NCBI RefSeq assembly: GCF_033100095.1
Contig: NZ_CP136921.1
Location: 2,884,501 to 2,948,500, forward strand
Length of the DNA stretch: 64,000 nucleotides
Direction: 5' to 3'
From: Diaphorobacter limosus
GTDB lineage: Bacteria > Pseudomonadota > Gammaproteobacteria > Burkholderiales > Burkholderiaceae_C
A program made the position numbers and the translations under genes. Position 1 is the first letter of the stretch, and every line of letters starts with the position of its first letter. Below, piece by piece: positions 9,950 through 19,877 of this stretch. Below the pieces are notes generated by a model, which worked only from the letters and a program-made list of their open reading frames with translations, did not search any database and had not been told where the DNA came from.

Positions 9950-9995
9950 ATACTAAAAATATAGCTATCAACGCTTGCTAGGTAAGCGCTGCAGC
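9950..9995. repeat. Short interspersed repeat, hairpin copy
   Basis: ATAGCTATCAACGCTTGC followed by TAGGTAAGCGCTG lies between the ends of the DUF1631 gene and recX, which converge here. The arms GCTTG/TAAGC can pair. It matches the copy only about 500 bases away on the other side of recX (10460-10506), so recX is flanked by two direct copies. Confidence 0.75.
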
Positions 9996-9999
9996 CGAT

Positions 10000-10458
10000 T
10001 CAACCACCGTCTTCTCTGGCGTCCAGTACGCGCCGTACAACATCGCCGCCGAAGCCGCGTGCGGCCAGAAAGCGCATCTGGCGCGCCTGCTCCTCGCGCG
10101 TGGCGGGCGCTGGCGCATTGCCGAAGCGCTGGTGCCAAACGGCACGGGCGCGCTCCAGTTCCGTGTCTTTCAGGCGCCCGGCCGCGGCGCGCAGCAAATC
10201 CTCGTCCAGCCCCTTGCGGCGCAGCTCCTGCAGCACGCGCTGTGCCCCAAGACGCGGTGCGCGGCTGTGCAGCACGGATTCGACCACACGCTCCTCGTTG
10301 ATGAAGTCCCGGGCCTGCAGCTGGTCGAGCAGGGTGGCGAGATCATCGCCCTCCTGCACATGGGGCGCGAGCTTGGCCTCCAGCTCGCTGCGCGAATGCT
10401 CGCGCTGGGCCAGCAGGCGCAGCGCGCGTGCCTTCAGAGAGGGCTTGGCAAATCCCAT
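10000..10458 (-). CDS. recX: Regulatory protein RecX
   Basis: RecX modulates RecA filament growth. The 152-residue protein has the three-helix repeats of the family (LRLLAQREHSRSELEAKL, DFINEERVVESVLHSRAPRLG, and a C-terminal repeat with FLAARGFGGDVVRRVLD). It is downstream of recA on the same strand, the normal order. The 71-bp recA-recX gap holds an interspersed repeat that could form an RNA hairpin and lower recX expression relative to recA. Confidence 0.9.
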   Translation of the reverse strand: MGFAKPSLKARALRLLAQREHSRSELEAKLAPHVQEGDDLATLLDQLQARDFINEERVVESVLHSRAPRLGAQRVLQELRRKGLDEDLLRAAAGRLKDTELERARAVWHQRFGNAPAPATREEQARQMRFLAARGFGGDVVRRVLDAREDGG

Positions 10459-10459
10459 G

Positions 10460-10506
10460 ATTACTATTTAAACAATAGCTATCAGCGCTTTGTATATAAG
10501 CGCTGA
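10460..10506. repeat. Short interspersed repeat, hairpin copy between recA and recX
   Basis: AATAGCTATCAGCGCTT followed by TGTATATAAGCGCTGA. The segments CAGCGCTT and AAGCGCTG are a perfect 8-bp inverted repeat. Same family as the copies at 9950, 18259 and 27911. Confidence 0.8.
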
Positions 10507-10529
10507 ATGCCTGTTTGTGTGTTGGTGGA

Positions 10530-11633
<1,104 letters not shown>

Positions 11634-11674
11634 GAAATTGCTCCTCTTGGTGGCCATAGTGCTTTCGGGTAAGA

Positions 11675-11707
11675 CTGTTTCGATCAACAGTCTGTATGCG
11701 TGAACAG
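11675..11707 (-). promoter_or_regulatory. Two tandem LexA (SOS) boxes upstream of recA
   Basis: Box 1 is CTGT-TTCGATCA-ACAG (11675-11690) and box 2 is CTGT-ATGCGTGA-ACAG (11692-11707). Both match CTGT-N8-ACAG exactly and are separated by a single base. This is the consensus bound by LexA of gamma- and betaproteobacteria. recA (minus strand) starts 42 bases away; the MarR gene on the other strand starts 65 bases away and might share the control. The motif match is exact; binding is inferred. Confidence 0.85.
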
Positions 11708-11771
11708 TAGTTTAGGAGGGCTGGATTGTACTTGGAAGATATTTTTGGTCAGTTTGGCTGACAATATCGCC

Positions 11772-12248
11772 ATGCATCTGCCACCCCATGACGATGACTG
11801 GCGCCAGACCCACCTGGGCCGCCTGCTGGGCCATGCCATGCGGCGCTTTGACGCGCGCGTGTTGCAGCTCATGGCGCGCGACGTGCAGGTGCCGCTGGCC
11901 CTGTCGAACCTGGCGGCGCGCGAGCAGGTGAGCGCCGCCCATATCCACATCACGCGCCATTTGTCGCTGCAGGGCGACCGGTTGACGGACCTGGCCGATC
12001 GCGCCGGCATGACCAAGCAGTCCATGGCCAGCCTGGTCGATCAATGCGAGGCCTGGGGCCTGGTGACGCGCGCGGCCGATCCGCATGACGCGCGCGCCCG
12101 GCTGGTGCGCTTCACGCCCACGGGCCTGGCCTGGCTGCAGGGTTTTCGCGCCGCCGTGGCCCAGGCCGAGGCCGAGTTCCGCGAAGAGGTGGGGCCGGAT
12201 GTAGCCACCGTCGTGGCCCTGGGGCTGGAGGCCTATGCGAATGGCTGA
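11772..12248 (+). CDS. MarR-family transcriptional regulator
   Basis: A 158-residue winged-helix regulator. The helix-turn-helix region is LTDLADRAGMTKQSMASLVD and the wing is DPHDARARLVRFTPTGLAW. Start 11772 (MHLPPHDDDW) is chosen over upstream frame because it begins at the family's normal length. Its upstream region has a small inverted repeat, GTCAG-N5-CTGAC at 11748-11762, which could be its own operator. The gene is divergent from recA and converges with the Lrp gene, which ends three bases away. Ligand and targets are unknown. Confidence 0.85.
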   Translation: MHLPPHDDDWRQTHLGRLLGHAMRRFDARVLQLMARDVQVPLALSNLAAREQVSAAHIHITRHLSLQGDRLTDLADRAGMTKQSMASLVDQCEAWGLVTRAADPHDARARLVRFTPTGLAWLQGFRAAVAQAEAEFREEVGPDVATVVALGLEAYANG

Positions 12249-12250
12249 TA

Positions 12251-12724
12251 TCAGGGCCTGCGGCCCAGGGGCACGACAAAGCTCTCCTTGACCTCTTCCA
12301 TCACCACATAGCTGTTGGACTGCGCCGGCACCGGCATCTGCTGCAGGATGGAGCCGAGCAGGCTGCGGTATTCGGACATGCCGGCCAGCCGCGCCTTCAC
12401 CAGGTAGTCAAAGCTGCCCGAGATCAAATGGCATTCCAGCACCTCGGGCATGTTCTGCAGCTCGTCGCGCACCTTCTTGAAGATCTGTTCGGACTTCTGC
12501 GCCAGGGTGATTTCGACGAACACCAGCAGGCTGCGCCCCAGCGCGGCCGGGTTCACGCGCGCGTGGTAGCCGGTGATCACGCCCTGGGCCTCCAGGCGCT
12601 TGACGCGCTGCGAGCAGGGCGAGGTGGACAGGCCCACCTGCTCGCCCAGCTCGGTCATGGTCAGGCGGCCGTTCTGCTGCAAAAGATCGAGGATGCGCCG
12701 GTCTATGGAGTCGAGTTCAGACAT
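12251..12724 (-). CDS. Lrp-family regulator, probable regulator of dadA-alr
   Basis: A 157-residue Lrp protein with the DNA-binding part LTMTELGEQVGLSTSPCSQR and the RAM ligand-binding domain (residues about 65-145, with LECHLISGSFDYLVKARL). It is divergent from dadA and the gap contains a good palindrome, so it probably activates D-amino-acid catabolism in response to alanine or leucine, as Lrp-type regulators do at dad operons in other proteobacteria. The family is certain; the target is inferred from position. Confidence 0.9.
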   Translation of the reverse strand: MSELDSIDRRILDLLQQNGRLTMTELGEQVGLSTSPCSQRVKRLEAQGVITGYHARVNPAALGRSLLVFVEITLAQKSEQIFKKVRDELQNMPEVLECHLISGSFDYLVKARLAGMSEYRSLLGSILQQMPVPAQSNSYVVMEEVKESFVVPLGRRP

Positions 12725-12754
12725 TGCTGTGTGGGTCAGGGTTTGTGGCCGTAA

Positions 12755-12771
12755 ACAGCAAATATTGCTGT
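12755..12771. promoter_or_regulatory. Candidate Lrp operator between lrp and dadA
   Basis: ACAGCAA-ATA-TTGCTGT is a perfect 7-bp inverted repeat, 30 bp upstream of the regulator's start and 80 bp upstream of dadA. It is AT-rich at the centre, as Lrp sites often are. Supported by symmetry and position only. Confidence 0.5.
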
Positions 12772-12850
12772 CATAGAGCAGAATTTTGGCAAAAGATTAG
12801 CATGAAAATCCATATAGTCACGATCATTCATCGAACATCGGAGACAGATC

Positions 12851-14158
12851 ATGAAAGTTGTTGTACTCGGCTCTGGCGTGATCGGCGTGACCACCGCCTA
12901 CTACCTGGCCCGTGCGGGCGCCGAAGTCACCGTCATCGACCGCCAGGATGGCCCGGCGCTCGATACCAGCTTTGCCAATGCCGGTCAGGTCTCGTTCGGC
13001 TACTCCACGCCCTGGGGCGCACCCGGCATCCCGATGAAGGCGCTGAAGTGGATGTTCGAAAAGCATGCGCCTCTGTCCATCCGCCCCGATGGCAGCCTGT
13101 TCCAACTGCGCTGGATGGCGCAGATGCTGCGCAACTGCTCGACCGAGCGCTACGCCGTGAACAAGGAGCGCATGCTGCGCCTGTCCAACTACAGCCGCCA
13201 GTGCATCGCCCAGCTGCGCGCCGATACCGGCATCGAGTACGAGGGCCGTCAGGCAGGCACGCTGCAGCTGTTTCGCTCGCAAAAGCAGGTTGACCAGGCG
13301 CAGCGCGACATTGCCGTGCTGCAGGAGTGCGGCATTGACTATGAGCTGCTCGACCCCCAGGGCGTGGCGCGCGCCGAGCCGGCCCTGGCCCGGGCCGACG
13401 CCACGATCGCCGGTGGCCTGCGCCTGCCCGCGGACGAGACCGGCGACTGCTTCAAGTTCACCAACCAGCTGGCGCAGATGGCCGAGGCCCTGGGCGTGAA
13501 GTTCCGCTTTGGCACCGCAGTGGACTGGTTGCTGTTCGACGGCCAGGGCGCCGTCAATGGCGTGCAGCTGTCCGGCCCGCAGCGCGAGGTGGTCAAGGCC
13601 GACCGCTACGTGCTGGCCATGGGCAGCTATTCGCGCGATCTGCTGCTGTCCTCCGGCCTGGACATCCCGGTGTACCCGGTCAAGGGCTATTCGCTGACCA
13701 TCCCGATCCGCGACGAGGCCCTGGCGCCCGTGTCCACGGTGCTGGACGAGACCTACAAGATCGCCCTGACGCGCTTTGACAACCGCATCCGCGTCGGTGG
13801 CATGGCCGAGCTCTCGGGCTTTGACAAGAACCTGCGCCCGCAGCGCCGCGCCACGCTGGAGATGGTCACCAGCCAGCTGTTCCCCGGCGGCGACCTGGCG
13901 CGCGCCGAATTCTGGACCGGCCTGCGCCCCATGACCCCCGACAGCACGCCCATCGTCGGCCGCACGCCGCACAAGAACCTGTTCCTGAACACCGGCCACG
14001 GCACGCTGGGCTGGACCATGGCCTGCGGCTCGGGCCGGCTGCTGGCCGACATCGTCAGCGGCAAGGCCACGGAGATTTCCACCGAAGGCCTGTCGGTCGA
14101 TCGCTACCTGGGCACGTCACAGAGCACGCACCGCCACGCCGCAGGCCAGGCCGCATGA
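12851..14158 (+). CDS. dadA: D-amino acid dehydrogenase small subunit
   Basis: This membrane-associated flavoprotein oxidises D-alanine and other D-amino acids to 2-oxo acids and ammonia, passing electrons to the respiratory chain. The 435-residue protein starts with the FAD-binding motif [20 protein letters not shown] (G7, G9, G12), followed by [19 protein letters not shown] and, near the C-terminus, [19 protein letters not shown] and [14 protein letters not shown], all typical of DadA. It overlaps the alanine racemase gene by four bases (ATGA), so the two are translationally coupled. Divergent Lrp gene upstream. Confidence 0.95.
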   Translation: MKVVVLGSGVIGVTTAYYLARAGAEVTVIDRQDGPALDTSFANAGQVSFGYSTPWGAPGIPMKALKWMFEKHAPLSIRPDGSLFQLRWMAQMLRNCSTERYAVNKERMLRLSNYSRQCIAQLRADTGIEYEGRQAGTLQLFRSQKQVDQAQRDIAVLQECGIDYELLDPQGVARAEPALARADATIAGGLRLPADETGDCFKFTNQLAQMAEALGVKFRFGTAVDWLLFDGQGAVNGVQLSGPQREVVKADRYVLAMGSYSRDLLLSSGLDIPVYPVKGYSLTIPIRDEALAPVSTVLDETYKIALTRFDNRIRVGGMAELSGFDKNLRPQRRATLEMVTSQLFPGGDLARAEFWTGLRPMTPDSTPIVGRTPHKNLFLNTGHGTLGWTMACGSGRLLADIVSGKATEISTEGLSVDRYLGTSQSTHRHAAGQAA

Positions 14159-15216
14159 GCCGCCCGGCACTGGCGACATTCGATCTAGCCGCGCTGCGCG
14201 CCAACTATGCCCACGCCAGGGCTGTCCATGGCGGCCGGGCCCTCGCCGTCCTCAAGGCCAACGCCTACGGCCATGGCGCGGTGGAATGCGCGCGCGCCCT
14301 GGCGGGCGATGCCGACGCCTTTGCCGTCGCTTTCACCGAGGAAGCGCTGGCGCTGCGCGAGGCCGGCATCCAGCAACCCATCCTGGTGCTCGAAGGCGCC
14401 TTCGGCATGGACGACATGCGGCTGGCCCAGGCGCATGGCCTGTGGCTGGTGGTGCACCAGCAGGAACAGCTGCGCATGCTGGAATCGCTGCGCGCCGGCG
14501 CGCGCGTCAACGCCTGGCTCAAGATCGACACCGGCATGCACCGCGCGGGCCTGGAGCCCGGCGAGGCCCAGGCCTGCTGGCAGCGGCTCAAGGCCTGCGA
14601 GCAGGTGGCCGGCATCACGCTGATGACGCACCTGGCCTCGGCCGACGAGCCGGACAACCCGGTCACCGCCCGGCAGCTGGCCGCCTTCGAGGCCGCCACG
14701 GCGGGCCTGCCCGGGCCGCGCAGCGTGGCCAATTCGGCCGGCGTGCTGGCCTGGCAGGGCGCGCACCGCGACTGGGCGCGGCCCGGCATCATGCTCTACG
14801 GCGCCGACCCGCGCGGCACGCCATCCGATATGTTGCAGCCGGTGATGCAGCTGACCAGCGAAGTCTTCAACCTGCGCACGATTGGCGCTGGCGAGGCCCT
14901 GGGCTACGGCGGCAGCTTCGTTGCCGAGCGCCCCACGCGCGTCGGCCTGGTGGCCATGGGCTACGCCGACGGCTACCCGCGCCGCGCGCACACCGGCACG
15001 CCGGTGGCGGTGGGTGGTCACCTGACGCGCATCATCGGCCGCGTGGCCATGGACATGTTGACCGTTGATCTGACGGATCTGCCAGAGGTCGGCGTGGGCG
15101 CTCCGGTGGAGCTGTGGGGGCGGCAGGTCAGTGTGAACAGCGTTGCGGCGGCGGCGGGGACGATTGCATATGAGCTGCTGTGCAATGTGAAGCGGGTGCG
15201 GCGGGTGTATCGCTAG
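14155..15216 (+). CDS. Alanine racemase, catabolic (DadX type)
   Basis: PLP enzyme that interconverts L- and D-alanine; with DadA it routes L-alanine to pyruvate. The 353-residue chain has the PLP lysine K34 in [11 protein letters not shown] and the second catalytic residue Y270 in [10 protein letters not shown], plus [12 protein letters not shown]. Its ATG overlaps the dadA stop, which argues for the catabolic DadX role, although a biosynthetic Alr role cannot be excluded because no other racemase is visible. Confidence 0.93.
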   Translation: MSRPALATFDLAALRANYAHARAVHGGRALAVLKANAYGHGAVECARALAGDADAFAVAFTEEALALREAGIQQPILVLEGAFGMDDMRLAQAHGLWLVVHQQEQLRMLESLRAGARVNAWLKIDTGMHRAGLEPGEAQACWQRLKACEQVAGITLMTHLASADEPDNPVTARQLAAFEAATAGLPGPRSVANSAGVLAWQGAHRDWARPGIMLYGADPRGTPSDMLQPVMQLTSEVFNLRTIGAGEALGYGGSFVAERPTRVGLVAMGYADGYPRRAHTGTPVAVGGHLTRIIGRVAMDMLTVDLTDLPEVGVGAPVELWGRQVSVNSVAAAAGTIAYELLCNVKRVRRVYR

Positions 15217-15260
15217 TTTTTTTGAGTGTGGCTGGCCGGGATATGCGCCCGGCGGCGCAC

Positions 15261-15699
15261 CTACTTTCTTTTGCTTCGCCAAAAGAAAGTAGGCAAAGAA
15301 AAGGCGACCCTGCTGTCCGTGACCCCTCCGCTTCGCTACGGGGCAACCTGTGGTGCTCGCGCATGGGGTGCGCCGTGGAACTCATTGCGCGCCTGCGGCG
15401 CTTCGTTCAAACAACCACGGCGAGTCAGTTTAAGAAGCATGGGCGCTTCGACGCCCATGCACACCCCATGCGCTGTGCTCCTCGGCACGGCCAGAAGGGA
15501 GGGGGGACGACACGGGCCATCGCTGCGCTCGGCCTCGTGAGGGGCGCGCCATTTGTCGGGCCGAGCGCAGCGATGGCCCGTGTCGGGCTGTTCACCCCCC
15601 CTGTGGCTGCGCCACAGGTTTGCCCCGTAGCGCAGCGAAGGGGTCGCAGACTTGGGGACGTGTTCTTTGCCTCCTTTCTTGCACGAGCAAGAAAGGAGG
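15261..15699. repeat. Nested palindromic non-coding element
   Basis: The 637-bp gap between the racemase gene and the pseudogene at 15854 holds no convincing gene but strong symmetry. A perfect 13-bp hairpin (CTACTTTCTTTTG, loop CTTCGC) lies at 15261-15292, and a perfect 12-bp hairpin (CCTCCTTTCTTG, loop CACGAG) at 15670-15699. In the centre, 15508-15534 and 15559-15585 form a perfect 27-bp inverted repeat around a 24-base loop. Between them, a left arm near 15322-15353 pairs imperfectly with a right arm near 15614-15650 (GACCCCT...CTACGGGGCA type). The whole is roughly symmetric about 15546. Confidence 0.75.
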
Positions 15700-15813
15700 T
15701 CCCCCGCCGGGGCGAGACCCGGCCAGCGACATCAGCAATGTAAAGAACCACAAGAGCAATCACCGTGCGTCGTGAGTCCTGCCGTTTTCAGGCCGTGCAG
15801 GCCCCTCACCCCT

Positions 15814-15836
15814 CCCTCTCCCCAAAGGGGCGAGGG
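15814..15836. terminator. GC-rich hairpin near the 3' end of the oxidoreductase remnant
   Basis: CCCTCTCCCC-AAA-GGGGCGAGGG is a 10-base stem with one mismatch, 18 bases from the stop of the minus-strand pseudogene. There is no T run on either side, so it is a weak terminator candidate or part of another GC-rich repeat. Confidence 0.35.
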
Positions 15837-15853
15837 CGATCCGTCGCGCAAGA

Positions 15854-16613
15854 TCAGGCCTTGTCCGCCTTGCCTGCCGCATTCGCAAACCGGCTCAGCT
15901 GCCTGTCCAGCCACCAGGGCGCGCGTCCCTCGTCTTCCGCGGCTTCCTTGCGCCGTATGGCGTTGCGCACCACGATGGAGCCCAGGTAGCGGATGGGTTC
16001 GGGCGGAAACAGCCCCAGCGGCCCGCGCGTGAGCGGACTGCGCGTCCAGGCGTTGTCTTCGTCCAGCACCAGGGACGACAGGATTTGCCCGCCCATGTAG
16101 CTCGGGCCCACGCCATTGCCCGAATAGCCGAAGCCGTAGAACATGTTGGCGGCGCCGTTCAGGCGGCCAAAGAAGGGAAAACCGCTGACAGAGCGGTCCG
16201 ACGGTCCGTTCCAGCTGGCAGTGACCGGCACCCCGGCCAGCGACGGGAAGAAACCGTGCAACGCCTGCGTGAGTTGCCCCTCGTACGGCGAGCGCTGATC
16301 GAACACCGGCGCGATGCGTCCGCCGCGGGCAAAGGTGTTGCCGCCCTTGCCCAGCATCAGGCGTCCGTCCTCGGTGCTGCGGTAGTAGTGCACGAAGGTG
16401 CGCGAGTCTAGTACCGATACGCCATCGATCAGGCCCATGGATCGCAGCAGCTCGGGGCAGCGCTCGGTGATGACCATGTCGCTGGAGACGATGGCGATGC
16501 TGCGCTCGAACTGTGGCAATGCCTCGGCCATCCAGGCGTTCAGCGCCAGCACCAGCTTTTTCGCCGTGACGCTGCCGCAGGGCGTGCGCACCCGGACGCT
16601 GGCGCCAGCGTCA
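15854..16613 (-). pseudogene. 5'-truncated DAO-type FAD-dependent oxidoreductase
   Basis: The C-terminal part of a D-amino-acid-oxidase/glycine-oxidase-like flavoprotein (TAKKLVLALNAWMAEALPQF, VSSDMVITERCPELL, FGRLNGAANMFYGFGYSGNG). The N-terminal FAD-binding Rossmann half, which would carry GxGxxG, is missing. About 250 residues remain where relatives have roughly 400 or more. The frame continues to an ATG at 16645, but those first residues are encoded by the opposite strand of phnW and are not native. The gene breaks at about 16605-16622, head to head with a truncated phnW, and FAD enzymes of this type often sit in aminophosphonate clusters. Confidence 0.75.
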
Positions 16614-17510
16614 TGACCCAGCATGGATGTGCTGGTGCCGAACAAAGGGGCCTACTGCGCGCGCCTGGCGCGCATTGTCAAGGTGCTCGGGCGCAAGCTG
16701 ACGACCATCGACTACAGCGAGGCCCAGCAGGTCAGCGCCGCCGACGTGGACAAGGCGCTCGCCGCCGATCCGTCCATCACCCATGTCGCCCTGGTGCACT
16801 GCGAGACCGGCGCCGGCGTGCTCAATCCGCTGCACGAGGTGGCGCAGGTGGTGGCCAGGCATGGCAAGGGCCTGATCGTGGACGCCATGAGCTCGTTCGG
16901 TGCGATCGACATCGGCGCCAGCAAGACCCCGTTTGACGCCGTCATTGCCGCCTCGGGCAAATGCCTGGAAGGCCCGCCGGGCATGGGCTTCGTCATCGTG
17001 CGCAAGAGCGTGCTGGAAAAGTGCGAGGGCAACGCCCATTCGCTGGCGCTGGACCTGTACGACCAGTGGGTCTACATGCAAAAGACCACGCAATGGCGCT
17101 TCACCCCGCCCACGCATATCGTCGCCGCGCTGGACGAGGCCATGACGCAATACCAGGAGGAAGGTGGCCTCGCGGCGCGCGGCGGGCGCTACGCGCGCAA
17201 CTGCAAGGCTCTGCTCGATGGCATGCGCGCCATGGGCTTTCGCAGTTATCTGCCGGACGATCTGCAGGCGCCCATCATCGTCACCTTCCACGCCCCGGCC
17301 GATCCGGCCTATGGGTTCAAGGCCTTCTACCAGGAGGGCAAGAAGCGCGGCTACATCCTCTACCCCGGCAAGCTGACGCAGCTGGAAACCTTCCGCGTGG
17401 GCTGCATAGGCCATTTCGGTGACGCCGGCATCCCCGGCGCCGTGGCGGCGGTGGCCGATGCGCTCCAGGCCATGGGCGTCAAGCAGATCAGCGTCGCCGA
17501 GCCGGCCTGA
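16614..17510 (+). pseudogene. phnW: 5'-truncated 2-aminoethylphosphonate-pyruvate transaminase
   Basis: The remaining 295 codons from the ATG at 16623 match the PhnW fold, with the PLP-lysine region [13 protein letters not shown]...[16 protein letters not shown] and the end [20 protein letters not shown]. PhnW (about 365 residues) converts aminoethylphosphonate and pyruvate to phosphonoacetaldehyde and alanine. About 70-85 N-terminal residues are missing: an in-frame TGA lies three codons upstream of the ATG and the sequence before that belongs to the truncated oxidoreductase on the other strand. Part of the cofactor-binding site is lost, so it is probably inactive. Confidence 0.8.
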
Positions 17511-17585
17511 GGCGCCGCATGCTCCTAGAATCGGCCATGGGCCCGGCGGTGTTGCCGCGGCCCAAGGCCTTCCAGGAGAACACCC

Positions 17586-18260
17586 ATGCGCATCCTCATC
17601 GCCGAAGACGACCAGGTGCTGGCCGACGGCCTGCTGCGCACGCTGCGCGGCTCGGGCGCCGTCGTGGACCATGTGGCCAGCGGCAGCGAGGCCGATACCG
17701 CGCTGCTGACCAATAACGAGTTCGACCTGCTGATCCTGGATCTGGGCCTGCCCAGGCTGCATGGGCTGGAGGTCTTGAAGCGCCTGCGCGGGCGCGGCTC
17801 GGCCCTGCCGGTGCTGATCCTCACCGCGGCCGACAGCATCGAGGAGCGCGTCAAGGGCCTGGATCTGGGCGCCGACGACTACATGGCCAAGCCCTTTGCC
17901 CTGTCGGAGCTGGAGGCGCGCGTGCGCGCCCTCACGCGCCGCGGCATGGGCGGCACCAGCGCCACCATCAAGCATGGCCCCCTGGTGTACGACCAGGCCG
18001 GGCGCGTGGCCACCATTGACGGCAAGATGGTGGAGCTGTCGGCGCGCGAGCTTGGTTTGCTGGAGGTGCTGCTGCAGCGCGCCGGGCGCCTGGTGAGCAA
18101 GGAGCAGCTGGTCGAGCGCCTGTGCGAGTGGGGCGAGGAGGTGAGCAACAACGCCATCGAGGTCTACATCCACCGCCTGCGCAAGAAGATAGAAAAAGGC
18201 CCGATACGCATCGCCACCGTGCGCGGCCTGGGCTACTGCCTGGAAAAGATTGCCGCTTGA
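17586..18260 (+). CDS. OmpR-family response regulator (TctD-like)
   Basis: A 224-residue two-component response regulator. The receiver domain has the acidic pair E7/D8/D9, phospho-acceptor D52 (DLLILDLGLP), T83 region (LILTAADS) and K near 103 (DDYMAKPF). The C-terminal OmpR-type winged helix has LSARELGLLEVLLQRAGR and EVYIHRLRKKIEKG. It is followed by a histidine kinase gene 66 bases downstream, with an interspersed repeat in between. The pair resembles TctD/TctE, which control tricarboxylate uptake, but no tct transporter is present here, so the signal is unknown. Confidence 0.92.
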   Translation: MRILIAEDDQVLADGLLRTLRGSGAVVDHVASGSEADTALLTNNEFDLLILDLGLPRLHGLEVLKRLRGRGSALPVLILTAADSIEERVKGLDLGADDYMAKPFALSELEARVRALTRRGMGGTSATIKHGPLVYDQAGRVATIDGKMVELSARELGLLEVLLQRAGRLVSKEQLVERLCEWGEEVSNNAIEVYIHRLRKKIEKGPIRIATVRGLGYCLEKIAA

Positions 18261-18307
18261 TGCTCTTATGTTGATAGCTGTTTGCGCTTGATATATAAGC
18301 GTTAGCG
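18259..18307. repeat. Short interspersed repeat between response regulator and kinase genes
   Basis: TTGATAGCTGTTTGCGCTTG followed by ATATATAAGCGTTAGC is the clearest copy of the family. GCGCTT and AAGCG form the hairpin arms. It lies inside a probable operon, so it must be transcribed and may shape mRNA stability. Confidence 0.8.
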
Positions 18308-18326
18308 GCATAAAACACTAGAAATC

Positions 18327-19775
18327 GTGAAAATCTTCCAGCGCGAGCAGCGCTCCCTCTTTGGCGAAATCCTGGACTGGATGTTGACGCCACTGCTGCT
18401 CTTGTGGCCGGTCAGCCTGGCGCTGACCTGGCTGGTGGCCCAGGGTCTGGCCAACAAGCCCTTCGACCGCGCGCTCGAATACAACGCCCATGCCCTGGCC
18501 CAGTTGGTCACCGTGCAGAACGGCCGCGTGTTGTTCAACCTGCCCCAGCCGGCCAGCGAGATCCTGCGTGCCGACGAGTCCGACATCATTTACTACCAGG
18601 TGCTCGGGCCCAAGGGCGAGCTGCTCTCGGGCGAGCGCGAGCTGCCGCTGCCGCCGCCGCCCGAGGAGCGCTCCTTCTCGGGCGATGTGCGCCTGCGCGA
18701 TGCCGAGCTGCGCGGCATCGACATCCGCGTGGCCTATATCTGGGTGCGCGTGCCCCTGCCTGGCGCACCCGCGGCCCTGGTGCAGGTGGCCGAGACGCGC
18801 TCCAAGCGCAGCGTGCTGGCCACCGAGATCATCAAGGGTGTGATGCTGCCGCAGTTCGTCATCCTGCCGCTGGCCGTGCTGCTGGTGTGGCTGGCCCTGG
18901 TGCGCGGCATCAAGCCGCTGCGCCAGCTGGAAGAGCGCATACGCGCGCGCAAGAGCGACGACCTCTCGCCGCTGGATCACAAGGCCGTGCCCATGGAGGT
19001 GGCGCCGCTGGTCGATTCGGTGAACGACCTGCTGCAGCGCCTGCAGGAGTCCATGGCCACGCAAAAGCGCTTTCTGGCCGACGCCGCGCACCAGCTGAAA
19101 ACCCCGCTGGCCGGCCTGCGTATGCAGGCCGACCTGGCGCAGCGCGAGGGCACCAGCACCGAGGAGCTGAAAAAATCGCTGCAGCAGATCGGCCGCTCCT
19201 CCATCCGGGCCACGCACACCGTGAACCAGCTGCTGGCCCTGGCGCGCGCCGAGGGCGGGGCCGCCGTGGTGCAGCGCCAGAAGATCGATCTGGCGCGCCT
19301 GGTGATCGATGTGGTGCAGGACAGCGTGCCACGCGCCATGGACAAGCACATCGACCTGGGCTACGACGGCGCCGATCCTGGTACCCCCGGCGTGGGCATG
19401 GAGGGCAACCCCACGCTGCTCAACGAACTGGTGCGCAACCTGGTGGACAACGCCATCAACTACACGCCCTCGGGCGGCGGCCAGCCGGGCATGGTCACGG
19501 TACGTGTGCTGCCCGAGACCTTTGCCCATGTGGTCCTGTTCCAGGTCGAGGACAGCGGCCCGGGTGTGCCCGAGAGCGAGCGCGAGCTGGTGTTCCAGCC
19601 CTTCTACCGCGCCCTGGGCAACGAGGCCGACGGCTCCGGCCTGGGCCTGCCCATCGTGCGTGAGATCGCGCGCCAGCATGGCGCCGATGTCGAGCTGGAG
19701 GACGCGCGCCCCGGCAGCGCCATGCCGGGGGCGCGGTTCACGGTGCGCTTTACGGCCAGCAACGGCGGCGGGTAG
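18327..19775 (+). CDS. Sensor histidine kinase (TctE-like)
   Basis: A 482-residue inner-membrane kinase. Helix 1 (LDWMLTPLLLLWPVSLALTW) and helix 2 (GVMLPQFVILPLAVLLVWLA, near residue 180) flank a periplasmic sensor region of the TctE N-terminal type. The HisKA helix carries H255 (AAHQLKTPLAGLRMQADLA), and the ATPase domain has NLVDNAINYTPSGG, VEDSGPGVPESE and GSGLGLPIVREIA. The start is a GTG at 18327. It is the likely partner of the response regulator just upstream. Stimulus unknown. Confidence 0.92.
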   Translation: MKIFQREQRSLFGEILDWMLTPLLLLWPVSLALTWLVAQGLANKPFDRALEYNAHALAQLVTVQNGRVLFNLPQPASEILRADESDIIYYQVLGPKGELLSGERELPLPPPPEERSFSGDVRLRDAELRGIDIRVAYIWVRVPLPGAPAALVQVAETRSKRSVLATEIIKGVMLPQFVILPLAVLLVWLALVRGIKPLRQLEERIRARKSDDLSPLDHKAVPMEVAPLVDSVNDLLQRLQESMATQKRFLADAAHQLKTPLAGLRMQADLAQREGTSTEELKKSLQQIGRSSIRATHTVNQLLALARAEGGAAVVQRQKIDLARLVIDVVQDSVPRAMDKHIDLGYDGADPGTPGVGMEGNPTLLNELVRNLVDNAINYTPSGGGQPGMVTVRVLPETFAHVVLFQVEDSGPGVPESERELVFQPFYRALGNEADGSGLGLPIVREIARQHGADVELEDARPGSAMPGARFTVRFTASNGGG

Positions 19776-19877
19776 TTCCACCCGCTCTCGTTTTCAGCGT
19801 GCGTTGCCTCGCCCGCGATCCATGAAACTGGCGCGTCCCAGGCCAGGGCCACCGCGCAAGGGTCGCCCCGCAGGGCC

